NCBI GenBank assembly: GCA_020439725.1
Contig: JAGQSE010000253.1
Span: forward strand, 5,703 to 13,197
DNA: 7,495 nucleotides
Direction of reading: 5' to 3'
Source: Acidobacteriota bacterium
GTDB lineage: Bacteria; Acidobacteriota; Thermoanaerobaculia; Multivoradales; JAHZIX01
Shown: positions 1 to 6,458 of the stretch, one piece after another
How positions within the stretch are numbered: the first letter of the stretch is position 1
Layout of the letters: the number at the start of each line of letters is the position of its first letter
Notes under the pieces: generated by a model
What the model saw: the letters and a program-made list of their open reading frames with translations, nothing else
Database searches by the model: none
Told to the model about the DNA's origin: nothing
Program-made: the position numbers and the translations under genes

Positions 1-1229
1 TCGTCGGGCAGTGCCGCGGCCACCAGCAATCCGTAGAGCATCACCAAGCCCCGCTCGTCGAGGAGCCCGTGCTGGAGGAAGCCCCAGACGAACATCACGG
101 GGATGAGCAACAGCCCCGGCAGGAAGCCCTGCCGCAGGAAGTAGAACGCGCCGCCGGCGAGTAGCGCCAGGTAGGCCAAAAGCCCGGCGATGCCGAACTG
201 CACCCAGACGTCCATGTACATGTTGTGGAAGCCGCGGCCGCTGGCGTAGCTGGCGCCGGTGCCGTGGCCGACGAGGGGCGCCTCGACCACCTGTTCCCAG
301 GCCTGTGCCAGCAGCCGAAGGCGACCTTCGTCCCCGCTCACCAGGTCCTCGTCGCCGGTGAGGATGCCGATGCGCGCGCGCGCCGTCGGCCGCTCGAACA
401 TGCCGATGCCCTCGCGTGCCGCACCGATGGCGGCGGCGAGGATCAGACCCGCGGCGATCACCACCGGGAAGAGACGCCGCACCGCCGAGCGGCGCATGCT
501 CGGTCCCAGCGCCAGCACCGCGCTCGCCAGGTAGGCGACGAGCAACACTCCGAAGAGGACGGCGCCGCCCCGAGACAGGGTGGCCAGGACCCCCACCGCC
601 GTCAGGGCCAAGAGGATCCAGTCGCGACGGCGGAGGTGGCGCGGGCGGATCAGCCCGGCGCAGGCCGCCACCAGCAGGGCGGCGCTGAAGTTGGCGTTCT
701 GCGCGAGCCCTGCCGCACGCCCCATCTGCTGCGAGAACGTCCCCGGCTGGAGCACGTCCCACAACGTCGTGACCAGGAGTGCCGCATAGCTCAGCCCGAG
801 CCACGAGCGCCAGCTGTCGCGGATCGCCGGCAAGGTGGCGATGGCGAGAACGGTGAAGAAGATCGAACAATCGTAGGTGAGCAGGAAGATGCGCTTGGGG
901 CCGCCTTCCCAGAACGCGTCCGGGTGGAGGGCCCAGGCCAACGACAGCAGAGCGAGGACGACGAAGGGAACCCAGGCCGGAAGCGACCGCCAGAGCAGAG
1001 CCAGGAGCGGTGAGCCCTGGCGGCGCAGACGGAGCTCACGGCCGATGACCACCGCCAGCATCGGCGCCGCGATGACGAAGAAAAGCAGCGTCGGCGGCAT
1101 CGGCAGCCCGATGGTCCGCGCCAGGAACTGATCACCTTGGGGGAAGAAGACCAGGAAGAGCAGCGCGAAGCAAAGCCGCAGCGCCACCGGCGCCGACACC
1201 CAGCGCGGCGGCTGAGTGGCGACGCTCAC
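1..1229 (-). CDS. O-antigen polymerase/ligase family membrane protein (Wzy/WaaL-like), C-terminus cut by window edge
   Basis: The reading frame stays open from a GTG at 1229 to base 1, giving 409 residues with no stop, so the 3' end is missing. The protein is an alternation of hydrophobic stretches (roughly ten membrane segments) with one large periplasm-type loop. Family hallmarks are visible: R171-x-x-G-x-x-x-N178-x-N180, the T217-L-S219-R220-G-G motif, P318-L-V-G321-H322-G323-T-G, and H335-N336-x-Y-x-D340 followed by Q344-F-G-I-A-G349. The arginines and the H335-N336 pair match residues known to matter in WaaL/Wzy enzymes, which transfer polyprenyl-diphosphate-linked glycan to lipid A core or to another repeat unit. 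The GTG overlaps the stop of the upstream glycosyltransferase (GTGA) and has GAGGGG 5 bases upstream, so translational coupling is likely. Polymerase (Wzy) and ligase (WaaL) cannot be separated by motif. In a cluster with a Wzx-like flippase I favour Wzy. Family is confident, exact role is not. Confidence 0.9.
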   Translation of the reverse strand, partial: MSVATQPPRWVSAPVALRLCFALLFLVFFPQGDQFLARTIGLPMPPTLLFFVIAAPMLAVVIGRELRLRRQGSPLLALLWRSLPAWVPFVVLALLSLAWALHPDAFWEGGPKRIFLLTYDCSIFFTVLAIATLPAIRDSWRSWLGLSYAALLVTTLWDVLQPGTFSQQMGRAAGLAQNANFSAALLVAACAGLIRPRHLRRRDWILLALTAVGVLATLSRGGAVLFGVLLVAYLASAVLALGPSMRRSAVRRLFPVVIAAGLILAAAIGAAREGIGMFERPTARARIGILTGDEDLVSGDEGRLRLLAQAWEQVVEAPLVGHGTGASYASGRGFHNMYMDVWVQFGIAGLLAYLALLAGGAFYFLRQGFLPGLLLIPVMFVWGFLQHGLLDERGLVMLYGLLVAAALPD

Positions 1230-2407
1230 GGCGTCCCCTCGAGCCCGGCGCGGCACGCCACCTCGGCGAGGAGGCTCTCGGTGTCGGCGACGGAGCTCTC
1301 CACGGAGAAGCGTTCCTCCACCCGGCGGCGACCGGCGAGGCCTGAGGCGCGGCGCTCCGCCGGAGGTTGCTCGAGGACCTGGCGCAGCGCGGCAGCGAGG
1401 GCTGGAGCGTCCGACGGCGGCACGACGGGCGCCAGCGAGCCCACCACCCGTGCCGAGTCCCCGACGTCCGTGACGACGCACGGCACGCCGCAGGCCATGG
1501 CCTCGCCGACGGCGTTGGGAAAGCCCTCGCCATAGGCCGAGGCCGAGACCGCGACGTCGAGGGCGTTGTAGACCGCCGTCATGTCCTCCCTCTCCCCCAC
1601 CCACAGCACCCTGTGCGCTAGACCCAGCTCCGCTGCCAGCCGCCGCAGCCGGAGCTCGAGCGAGCTCGGCCCGCCGCCGACCATCACCAGCCGCAGCTCC
1701 GGCATCGTCGGGGCGAGGATCGCCGAAGCGCGCAGGAGGTTGGCGTGGTCCTTCATCGGATGGAGCCGGGCGACCTGTCCGACCGCCATCGCCCCGTCCT
1801 CAAGCTCCCAAAGCCGCCGCATGGCCGCGCCGGCCTCGGGATCCGGACGGAAACGACCGACATCGATACCGTTGGCGACGACGGCGAAGCGAGGTGCCCG
1901 AAATCCCCTGGAGCGATGATAGTCCACCCCGGCCGTGGAGTTGGCCACCACCAGATCGACCCGGCGGCAGCGGCGGCGCCCCCACCACAGAGCGGGAAGC
2001 TCCTTGAGCCCGAGGCGCGGGTTCGAGGCGCGAAGCCCCCAGACCAGCGGCACGCCCGCCAGCCCGCCGGCACCGGCACCACGCAGCGCACCCGCCGCCA
2101 GGGCGTTGGCGACGTAGAGAAAGCTGTAGACCACATCGGGGGAGAGCTCACGAACTCGCCGGCGGAGGGCTCCGACGGCGGACAGCCGCTGCAACGCCGC
2201 CAGCGGCGCGGTCGGTGCGCGGCCTCCGAACAGCGCCTCGAGCCGCACGGCCCGGTCCAACTCGAGGCTCCGCCAGTGCTGCCCCCCAGGGTAGAGGGTC
2301 ATGACGGTCACCTCGTGCCCTCGCCGGGCCAGTCCCGAGGCGAGGAGCGCCAGCTGGCGCTCGGCTCCCCCACCGCCCAGCCGGCCGATGAACAGCAGCA
2401 GCTTCAG
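1226..2407 (-). CDS. GT4 family glycosyltransferase (GT-B fold)
   Basis: This cytoplasmic enzyme probably transfers a sugar from a nucleotide donor to the growing lipid-linked repeat unit. Numbered from the proposed CTG start (393 residues), the N-terminal Rossmann-like half begins with hydrophobic strand KLLLFIGRL and the glycine-rich loop GGGGAERQ (11-18), which is typical of GT4. W123-GLRASNP is also common in this family. The C-terminal half has V177-ANGID, then G210-QVAR214-LHPMK219 (the Arg/Lys pair that holds the donor diphosphate), V241-MVGGGP, and the retaining-GT EX7E motif E294-GFPNAVG-E302 followed by AMACGVP. Donor and acceptor sugars cannot be read from the sequence. Start choice: an ideal GGAGG lies 8 bases before CTG 2407, and CTGA overlaps the methyltransferase stop. 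Without CTG, the nearest alternative is TTG 2458, which adds 17 non-family residues inside the upstream gene. The stop overlaps the next gene by GTGA. Length is normal for the family. Confidence 0.93.
   Translation of the reverse strand: MKLLLFIGRLGGGGAERQLALLASGLARRGHEVTVMTLYPGGQHWRSLELDRAVRLEALFGGRAPTAPLAALQRLSAVGALRRRVRELSPDVVYSFLYVANALAAGALRGAGAGGLAGVPLVWGLRASNPRLGLKELPALWWGRRRCRRVDLVVANSTAGVDYHRSRGFRAPRFAVVANGIDVGRFRPDPEAGAAMRRLWELEDGAMAVGQVARLHPMKDHANLLRASAILAPTMPELRLVMVGGGPSSLELRLRRLAAELGLAHRVLWVGEREDMTAVYNALDVAVSASAYGEGFPNAVGEAMACGVPCVVTDVGDSARVVGSLAPVVPPSDAPALAAALRQVLEQPPAERRASGLAGRRRVEERFSVESSVADTESLLAEVACRAGLEGTP
1227..1240 (-). promoter_or_regulatory. Shine-Dalgarno and GTGA start-stop overlap, glycosyltransferase to polymerase/ligase
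   Basis: GAGGGG (1240-1235) is followed by five bases and GTG 1229, which shares TG with the upstream TGA stop. The last two glycosyltransferase codons are ACG CCG (Thr-Pro), so the site lies inside the upstream coding sequence. Translational coupling is the likely consequence. Confidence 0.7.
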
Positions 2408-3207
2408 GCGTCTCCCCTCCGCAACAGGAATTCGTTGCAGCCATGTCGGCCGCCACAAGTCTTGAGCTCGAGCAGGGTGAACCCACGGTCACGGTAGAAG
2501 CGGAAGACGTCCTCCGGCCGAGCCGCCTCGAAGGGCCAGCCACCGACCCAGTCGACCACGTCGTGGTAGTGGTTCATGCCCCGGGGTCCTGCCTGCCGAT
2601 GACGATCGCGGGGATCGCGGCCGCGGGCCAGGTCGAGGACGCCGAGGACCGAGCTGGTGAACAGGAAGTACGCCCCCGAGACGAGGAAGGCGAGGGGCCT
2701 CGGCAGCGCCACGTAGAGACGCTTGACCCGTCGCCAATAGCCGGTGAGGAAGGGCTGGTGGTTGTAGATGGCGATACACAGCCGGCCGCCGGGCTGGACC
2801 AGCTCGGCGACACCGGCGAGGGCGCCGGAGAGATCGCCGGTGTGGTGCAGCACGCCCCACGAATACACGACGTCCGCCCGGCCGAGCCCGGCACGGAACT
2901 CCGGATCGAGGACGTCGCCGCGCTCGATCGACCAATCCGGGTCGTCGGGACGAAACCGGCGCTTGAGCTCGGTCGCCGCCGTCACCGAGTCGGCGTCATA
3001 GTCGAAGGCCCGAACCGTCGCCCCGAGCCGCCGCGCCGCCAGGCTGAACAGCCCGCTGCCACAGCCGACGTCGAGGAACGACAGCCCCGTGAGGTCGTCG
3101 AGCCGCAGCAGCCTCCGAAGCGAGTCTTCGGCCGCGGCGATCCGCGTCTCGTCGACGTGTTCGAGAAAACTCCGCCAGTTGCGCCCGAAGGCGAAGCGCT
3201 CAGCCAT
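2404..3207 (-). CDS. Class I SAM-dependent methyltransferase
   Basis: A predicted cytoplasmic methyltransferase of 267 residues. SAM-binding motif I is F44-LDVGCGSG52, with the acidic residue after strand 2 at D69 (F-D-Y-D), a G97-DVLD motif and the post-II segment W117-GVLHHTGD125. Motif III-like L-V-Q-P139-G-G-R-L-C-I-A-I-Y-N149 follows. The N-terminal FGRNWRSFL is a lead-in common in glycan-cluster methyltransferases. A hydrophobic stretch (about 172-191, LAFLVSGAYFLF onward) sits between the catalytic core and a C-terminal region containing G-M-N-H-Y-H-D and W-P-F-E; it may be a membrane-contacting lid. ATG 3207 was chosen because it overlaps the preceding stop by 8 bases with GGGA 8 bases upstream, and the family similarity begins there. 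ATG 3231 is possible but has no ribosome-binding site. In this cluster it probably methylates a sugar of the repeat unit or its lipid-linked intermediate. The substrate is inferred only from context. Confidence 0.9.
   Translation of the reverse strand: MAERFAFGRNWRSFLEHVDETRIAAAEDSLRRLLRLDDLTGLSFLDVGCGSGLFSLAARRLGATVRAFDYDADSVTAATELKRRFRPDDPDWSIERGDVLDPEFRAGLGRADVVYSWGVLHHTGDLSGALAGVAELVQPGGRLCIAIYNHQPFLTGYWRRVKRLYVALPRPLAFLVSGAYFLFTSSVLGVLDLARGRDPRDRHRQAGPRGMNHYHDVVDWVGGWPFEAARPEDVFRFYRDRGFTLLELKTCGGRHGCNEFLLRRGDA
2411..2420 (-). promoter_or_regulatory. Shine-Dalgarno deciding a CTG start for the GT4 glycosyltransferase
   Basis: On the minus strand the run GGAGGGGAGA lies inside the last codons of the methyltransferase. 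GGAGG ends 8 bases before CTG 2407, with CTGA joining start and stop. No ATG, GTG or TTG is at proper spacing in the glycosyltransferase frame, so this site argues for initiation at CTG. Confidence 0.6.
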
Positions 3208-4243
3208 CGAGGTCGTCCCATCCTTCGCCATGGATCGAGAAGAGGGCGTTGAGCCCATGCTCCTCGAGGTTGGCCTGCCACAGCAGACGGCCGGCGGCCA
3301 GGTCGTAGAGTGCCACCCGGGTCGGCAGATCGCCGGCGGTGGCGCGCTTGCCCATGCGATGCTTGACCCAACGCAGGTTCTCGCGGATCCGGCTCGGTCG
3401 CAAGCGTGAAAAGCCCACCAGCACCAGGTCGTCGTCCACCGGGCGCACGCCACGGCACCAGCCGAGAGCCCGGTCTTCCCCACTCAAGCGATTGAGGTCC
3501 ACCACCCGTTCGACGCTCCGTCGCTGCAGGTCTGCGATCACCAGGTGGCCGTCGACGGTGCTGAACATCGCCCGGTGCCCGCGGAGAAAGCCGTCGTGGG
3601 GCCGCTCGACGTCGATGGCGATGCGCCCCTGGGACTCGCCGAGGGTGACGGCGTCACGCTGTTCGAAGCGGCTCACCCAGATCTCCTCGCCATGCTCGAA
3701 GACGAAGTTGGGGTGGGCGCGGTGGGGCTTGGTGGTGGCGACCCGCCGGTAGTCGACAGTGCGATCGAACCGCGCCCACGGATCCGCCTCGCCGACGGTG
3801 CTCCAGGCCGCCAGAAGCTCGCCGCCGTGGTCGATCTCCGCCACCAGATCGAGCCCGGTGACCGCCACCAGGAGGCTCCCCGAGGCCCGGGGCCGAACGT
3901 GGTGAAGGTCGTTGAAGAACGGCAGCGTCAGGTAGCCCACCCGTTCGAAACCGGGCAGCCGGTAAATCAAGACCTCGGTCTGGGTGCAGACGTAGAGGTG
4001 ATCCCCGCTCAGGGTGGCGCTCTTGAACACCACCGACGGCGCCGTGGGTGGGCAGGCTTCCGGCGGACTGGTGTAGCGCACCACGGTCTCGACCTCTCCC
4101 GAAACCGGATCGAGACGCAGGATCCGGCCCTCGCGGTACTGGTGCCACTCGTCCTGGAAGTGCGCATCGGCGCGCTGTCGCCCGCCGACGACGAGGAGCG
4201 GCGGCAACGGCACCGGCGGCGGCGGGAAGGCCCGGACGGTCAC
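3200..4243 (-). CDS. Conserved-looking protein of unknown function, probable beta-propeller
   Basis: I do not recognise a named function for this 347-residue protein. It has no signal peptide or membrane segment; residues 7-15 are Pro-rich. The sequence repeats a strand-turn pattern typical of beta-propellers: V18-VGG, G39-RILRLDPVSGEVE, F73-KSATLSGDHLYVCTQTEVL, S123-LLVAVTGLD, I188-WVSRF, H223-RAMFSTVDGHLVIAD, L273-VLVGFSRLR and T308-RVALYDLAAGRLL. Distinctive motifs include N111-DLHH115, D164-YRR and T171-KPHRAHPN179, P215-HDG218, W262-CRG265, R282-x-S-R-x-R-E-N and the tail L326-EEHGLNALFSI337. Several His/Asp residues in loop positions (H114, H115, H174, H177, H216, D217, H223, H233) look like an active site or metal site; this is inference. 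I have a general memory of uncharacterised bacterial proteins with this motif series, but cannot name the family. GTG 4243 overlaps the sulfotransferase stop (GTGA) with GGAGG 5 bases upstream, so it is co-translated with the sulfotransferase. Candidate roles are a sulfotransferase partner or a glycan-modifying enzyme. Confidence 0.85.
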   Translation of the reverse strand: MTVRAFPPPPVPLPPLLVVGGRQRADAHFQDEWHQYREGRILRLDPVSGEVETVVRYTSPPEACPPTAPSVVFKSATLSGDHLYVCTQTEVLIYRLPGFERVGYLTLPFFNDLHHVRPRASGSLLVAVTGLDLVAEIDHGGELLAAWSTVGEADPWARFDRTVDYRRVATTKPHRAHPNFVFEHGEEIWVSRFEQRDAVTLGESQGRIAIDVERPHDGFLRGHRAMFSTVDGHLVIADLQRRSVERVVDLNRLSGEDRALGWCRGVRPVDDDLVLVGFSRLRPSRIRENLRWVKHRMGKRATAGDLPTRVALYDLAAGRLLWQANLEEHGLNALFSIHGEGWDDLDG

Positions 4244-5097
4244 GGCGTCCTCCAGGCGGAGGCGTCGACACCCGTCAGCGCTTCGAGGGCGTCGATCTCG
4301 GGAGCGAAGCGCTCGGCGAGGGCGGCGCGGGTACCGGAAGCCATCGGCGGGTAAGAACGCCGCTCGAGGTTGAGCCCATCGACCACGTAGCCAAAACGCG
4401 GCAATCGCTCGCGGATGGGCCGCGCCCAGCGCTGGAGCGCCGGCCAGCGCGGCAGCAGCGCGGCGTTGCGGTGTTTGACCCTTCCCCCCTGCGTCTCGAA
4501 GCCCGCGGGATCGAGATCGAGGAAGCCACCGAGCCGCTCGAGGACTCGCTCGGGAGCATTCTTCATCTCGTCCTGGAGCAGGACCAGCACGCGCTCCCGT
4601 CCGAAGAGCGCGAAATACCGCTCGAGCTGCTCGGCATAGCGGCCGCGGGCGGTGTAAGAGAAGTGACGGCGCGCGTCGAAGCCGCCCTCGAGCCTCTCGG
4701 CTTCGAGCTCGAGAGCGCGCTCGAAGCTCTCCCTCTCCCAGCCGTAGCGCACCTCGAGCCAGTAGTGCGAGTAGGCACGCGACACCGGCTCACGGAGCAC
4801 GACGACGATCTTCGCCTCGGGAAGGGCCCCGTGGAGCCGTTCGGGGACCGCCGGCTCGAAGAGGTAAAGCGGCGAGGTCTGCCCCACCCACCGCTCGCCG
4901 CGCCAGCCGCGGAAGAGCCGGCGGTACGCGTCGAGCCCGCGGGCGTAGGCGCGGTCGTCGTCGAAGAAGTGGATCTCCTGGGGCCGCTCCGGGAAGAAGA
5001 CCTCCGGATGGCTCGCCAGCAGATAGTGAAGCGAGGTCGTTCCGGCCCGCTGGACACCGGCGACGACCAGGTTGGGAAGCGGCGGCCGGGCGCTCAC
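4240..5097 (-). CDS. PAPS-dependent sulfotransferase (Sulfotransfer_1/NDST-like), probable glycan sulfotransferase
   Basis: Predicted to move a sulfo group from PAPS to an acceptor, here probably a sugar of the polysaccharide repeat. The 285-residue protein starts at GTG 5097. The 5'-phosphosulfate-binding loop is G14-VQRAGTTSLHYLLASHP31, where R17 stands in the place usually held by Lys. P39-Q-E41-IHFFD46 matches the K-E-x-x-F-F-D element whose Glu acts as catalytic base in heparan N-sulfotransferases. V71-GQTSPLYL follows, and the 3'-phosphate-binding motif is V99-VLR102-EPVSRAYS110-HY. A later D-E-M-K-N-A-P-E and the K-H-R-N segment also fit the family. No signal peptide is seen, so it is cytoplasmic, where PAPS is. 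GTG 5097 overlaps the flippase stop by GTGA with GGAG 6 bases upstream. The frame is open far upstream but that part overlaps the flippase and has no family similarity. No PAPS-synthesis genes are in the window. Confidence 0.93.
   Translation of the reverse strand: MSARPPLPNLVVAGVQRAGTTSLHYLLASHPEVFFPERPQEIHFFDDDRAYARGLDAYRRLFRGWRGERWVGQTSPLYLFEPAVPERLHGALPEAKIVVVLREPVSRAYSHYWLEVRYGWERESFERALELEAERLEGGFDARRHFSYTARGRYAEQLERYFALFGRERVLVLLQDEMKNAPERVLERLGGFLDLDPAGFETQGGRVKHRNAALLPRWPALQRWARPIRERLPRFGYVVDGLNLERRSYPPMASGTRAALAERFAPEIDALEALTGVDASAWRTP
4241..4253 (-). promoter_or_regulatory. Shine-Dalgarno and GTGA start-stop overlap, sulfotransferase to beta-propeller protein
   Basis: GGAGGA (4253-4248) precedes GTG 4243 with five bases between GGAGG and the start. 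The sulfotransferase also ends in ACG CCG TGA, so this junction is nearly identical to the one at 1227-1240. Confidence 0.7.
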
Positions 5098-6458
5098 GCG
5101 CGGCTCCGCATCGGGATCGGGAAGATCGACGAGTTGACGCCCAAGACGTCGCGCACCACCCACCAGGTCCACAGGTTCTTGATCGCCACCAGGCTGCTGG
5201 TGACGATGGCGGCACCGGCGCTGCCCGCCACCAGGATCGCCGGATAGCTCAAGAGCAGGTTGGCGGCGGTGATCCAACCGAGGATCCGCGCGTTGGCGTC
5301 CTGATGACCGGTCATGTTGAGGAGCTGCCCCACCGGTCCGGTGGCGGCGTTGACGATCTGCCCCAGCGCCAGGATCATCAAGACCGGTCCACCGGCGACG
5401 AAGGCCTTGCCAAAGAGCTCGAGCACCGGCGCCCGCAGCACCAGGAGCGCCAGCGCCAGCCCCGCCGCGGTCGCCGTCGAGCCCCACGAGGCGAGGGTGA
5501 CCAGGTGCTGGAGCCGCTGCGGGCGGCCTTCGGTATGGCTCTCCGCGATCAGCGGGGCCGCCACCGCGTTGCCCGCCACCAGACCGAAGGAGATGAGCTG
5601 GGTCATGCGCGCGGCGACGAAATAGACCCCGGCTTCGGTGCTGCCGAGCAGCAAGCCCACCAGGAGGACGTCGGTCTGGTTGAGCAGCTGGCGCATCCCC
5701 GACACCAGCAGCAGCGGCAACGAGACCCGGAGCCACTGGCGGGTGCGGAAGACGGGGCTCGCCGAACGGGCCTCCAGCGGCAAGGATCGGCGCTGCCAGA
5801 GGCTCGCCGCGCCGAGGCTCAGCCCCCACGCTCCGAGCGTCAAGGCCATGGCCACGGTGGCCGTGGCGGGACCTTGCAGCCACCAGGCGAGACCCGCCAG
5901 CAGCGCCAGCACGAGGGGGCGCAGCAGGGCGTCGGGGACCTGGGCCAGGACCACCGCCTTGAGGCCCTGGAGGGCGCCCTTGCGCAGACCGATCAGCGCC
6001 AAGAGCGGCACCAGGACCGCCGCCAGAAGCCCCGCGCCCAGCTCGTCACCGGTGAGCCGCTCGCGCATCAGCAGCAGGCCCACGGCGCCCGCCACGGTCA
6101 CGAGGAGCGATGCGCCGACACACAGCTGGTCCGAGCGCCGCGCAAAGCCCTTGAGCAGCGCCCATTCGCGCGATACGCGGTAGGTGGCGAAGTAGCGGGT
6201 CAGCGCGGTGTCGAGGCCGAGACGCGAAAGCAGCGCGAGCAGCGTGATCCAGGTGAGGCAATAGGCGTAAACGCCGTAGGCCGATTCCCCGAGCCAGCGG
6301 GCGAGCACCAGGTGGCAGACCAGACCGGCAGCGGTCCCGGCCAGGGAAACGACCAGCGCACCGCCACCGCCCCGGGTCAGCACCGCGCCGACTCCGGGCC
6401 CCCGGAGCCACGCCAGGCCTCGCCGGATCGGATGAGTGTCTCGATTGGACCGGCTCAA
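5094..6458 (-). CDS. Polysaccharide flippase, Wzx-like (MOP superfamily)
   Basis: An inner-membrane protein of 454 residues, expected to flip undecaprenyl-diphosphate-linked repeat units from cytoplasm to periplasm. About 12 to 13 hydrophobic helices can be seen, roughly at 34-52, 65-83, 113-131, 141-158, 178-193, 199-219, 245-281 (two), 288-303, 322-341, 355-372, 392-412 and 415-434. Family-like features include G30-GGGALVVSLAG in the first helix, A52-RWLGESAYGVYAY early, R159-KGALQGLKAVVLAQVP before helix 5, N260-QTDVLLVG in the second half, and G377-QLLNMTGHQ385. The proposed start is TTG 6458; its ribosome-binding site is weak (GAGAA, 5 bases upstream). No ATG or GTG lies in frame between it and the epimerase stop. 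The N-terminal tail of about 30 residues is Arg-rich and would be cytoplasmic. The stop overlaps the sulfotransferase GTG. Substrate is inferred to be the sulfated/methylated repeat made by neighbours. An export role for another lipid-linked glycan is possible. Confidence 0.92.
   Translation of the reverse strand: MSRSNRDTHPIRRGLAWLRGPGVGAVLTRGGGGALVVSLAGTAAGLVCHLVLARWLGESAYGVYAYCLTWITLLALLSRLGLDTALTRYFATYRVSREWALLKGFARRSDQLCVGASLLVTVAGAVGLLLMRERLTGDELGAGLLAAVLVPLLALIGLRKGALQGLKAVVLAQVPDALLRPLVLALLAGLAWWLQGPATATVAMALTLGAWGLSLGAASLWQRRSLPLEARSASPVFRTRQWLRVSLPLLLVSGMRQLLNQTDVLLVGLLLGSTEAGVYFVAARMTQLISFGLVAGNAVAAPLIAESHTEGRPQRLQHLVTLASWGSTATAAGLALALLVLRAPVLELFGKAFVAGGPVLMILALGQIVNAATGPVGQLLNMTGHQDANARILGWITAANLLLSYPAILVAGSAGAAIVTSSLVAIKNLWTWWVVRDVLGVNSSIFPIPMRSRA
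5095..5107 (-). promoter_or_regulatory. Shine-Dalgarno and GTGA start-stop overlap, flippase to sulfotransferase
   Basis: GGAG (5107-5104) lies six bases before GTG 5097, which overlaps the flippase TGA stop. This decides the sulfotransferase start despite a frame that stays open for hundreds of bases upstream. Confidence 0.65.

Noticed and set aside
372..382. Alternating CG tract, possible Z-DNA or repeat
   Set aside because: Short and fully explained by Ala/Arg codons (ARAR) of the membrane protein.
225..1013. Plus-strand open frame of 262 codons opposite the polymerase/ligase
   Set aside because: Shadow frame: the minus strand encodes a membrane protein with Wzy/WaaL hallmark motifs across the same bases.
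2443..3252. Plus-strand open frame of 269 codons opposite the methyltransferase
   Set aside because: No domain; it is the complement of a clear SAM methyltransferase.
3208..3483. Upstream extension of the methyltransferase frame
   Set aside because: Cys/Trp/Arg-rich low-quality sequence overlapping the propeller gene; family similarity starts at about ATG 3207.
4048..5247. Plus-strand open frame of 399 codons opposite the sulfotransferase
   Set aside because: No recognisable motif or ribosome-binding site; the opposite strand carries a clear sulfotransferase with all active-site motifs.
5098..5883. Upstream extension of the sulfotransferase frame into the flippase gene
   Set aside because: The extra 262 residues are Arg/Gly/Pro-rich without similarity to the family, and GTG 5097 has a good SD and a start-stop overlap.
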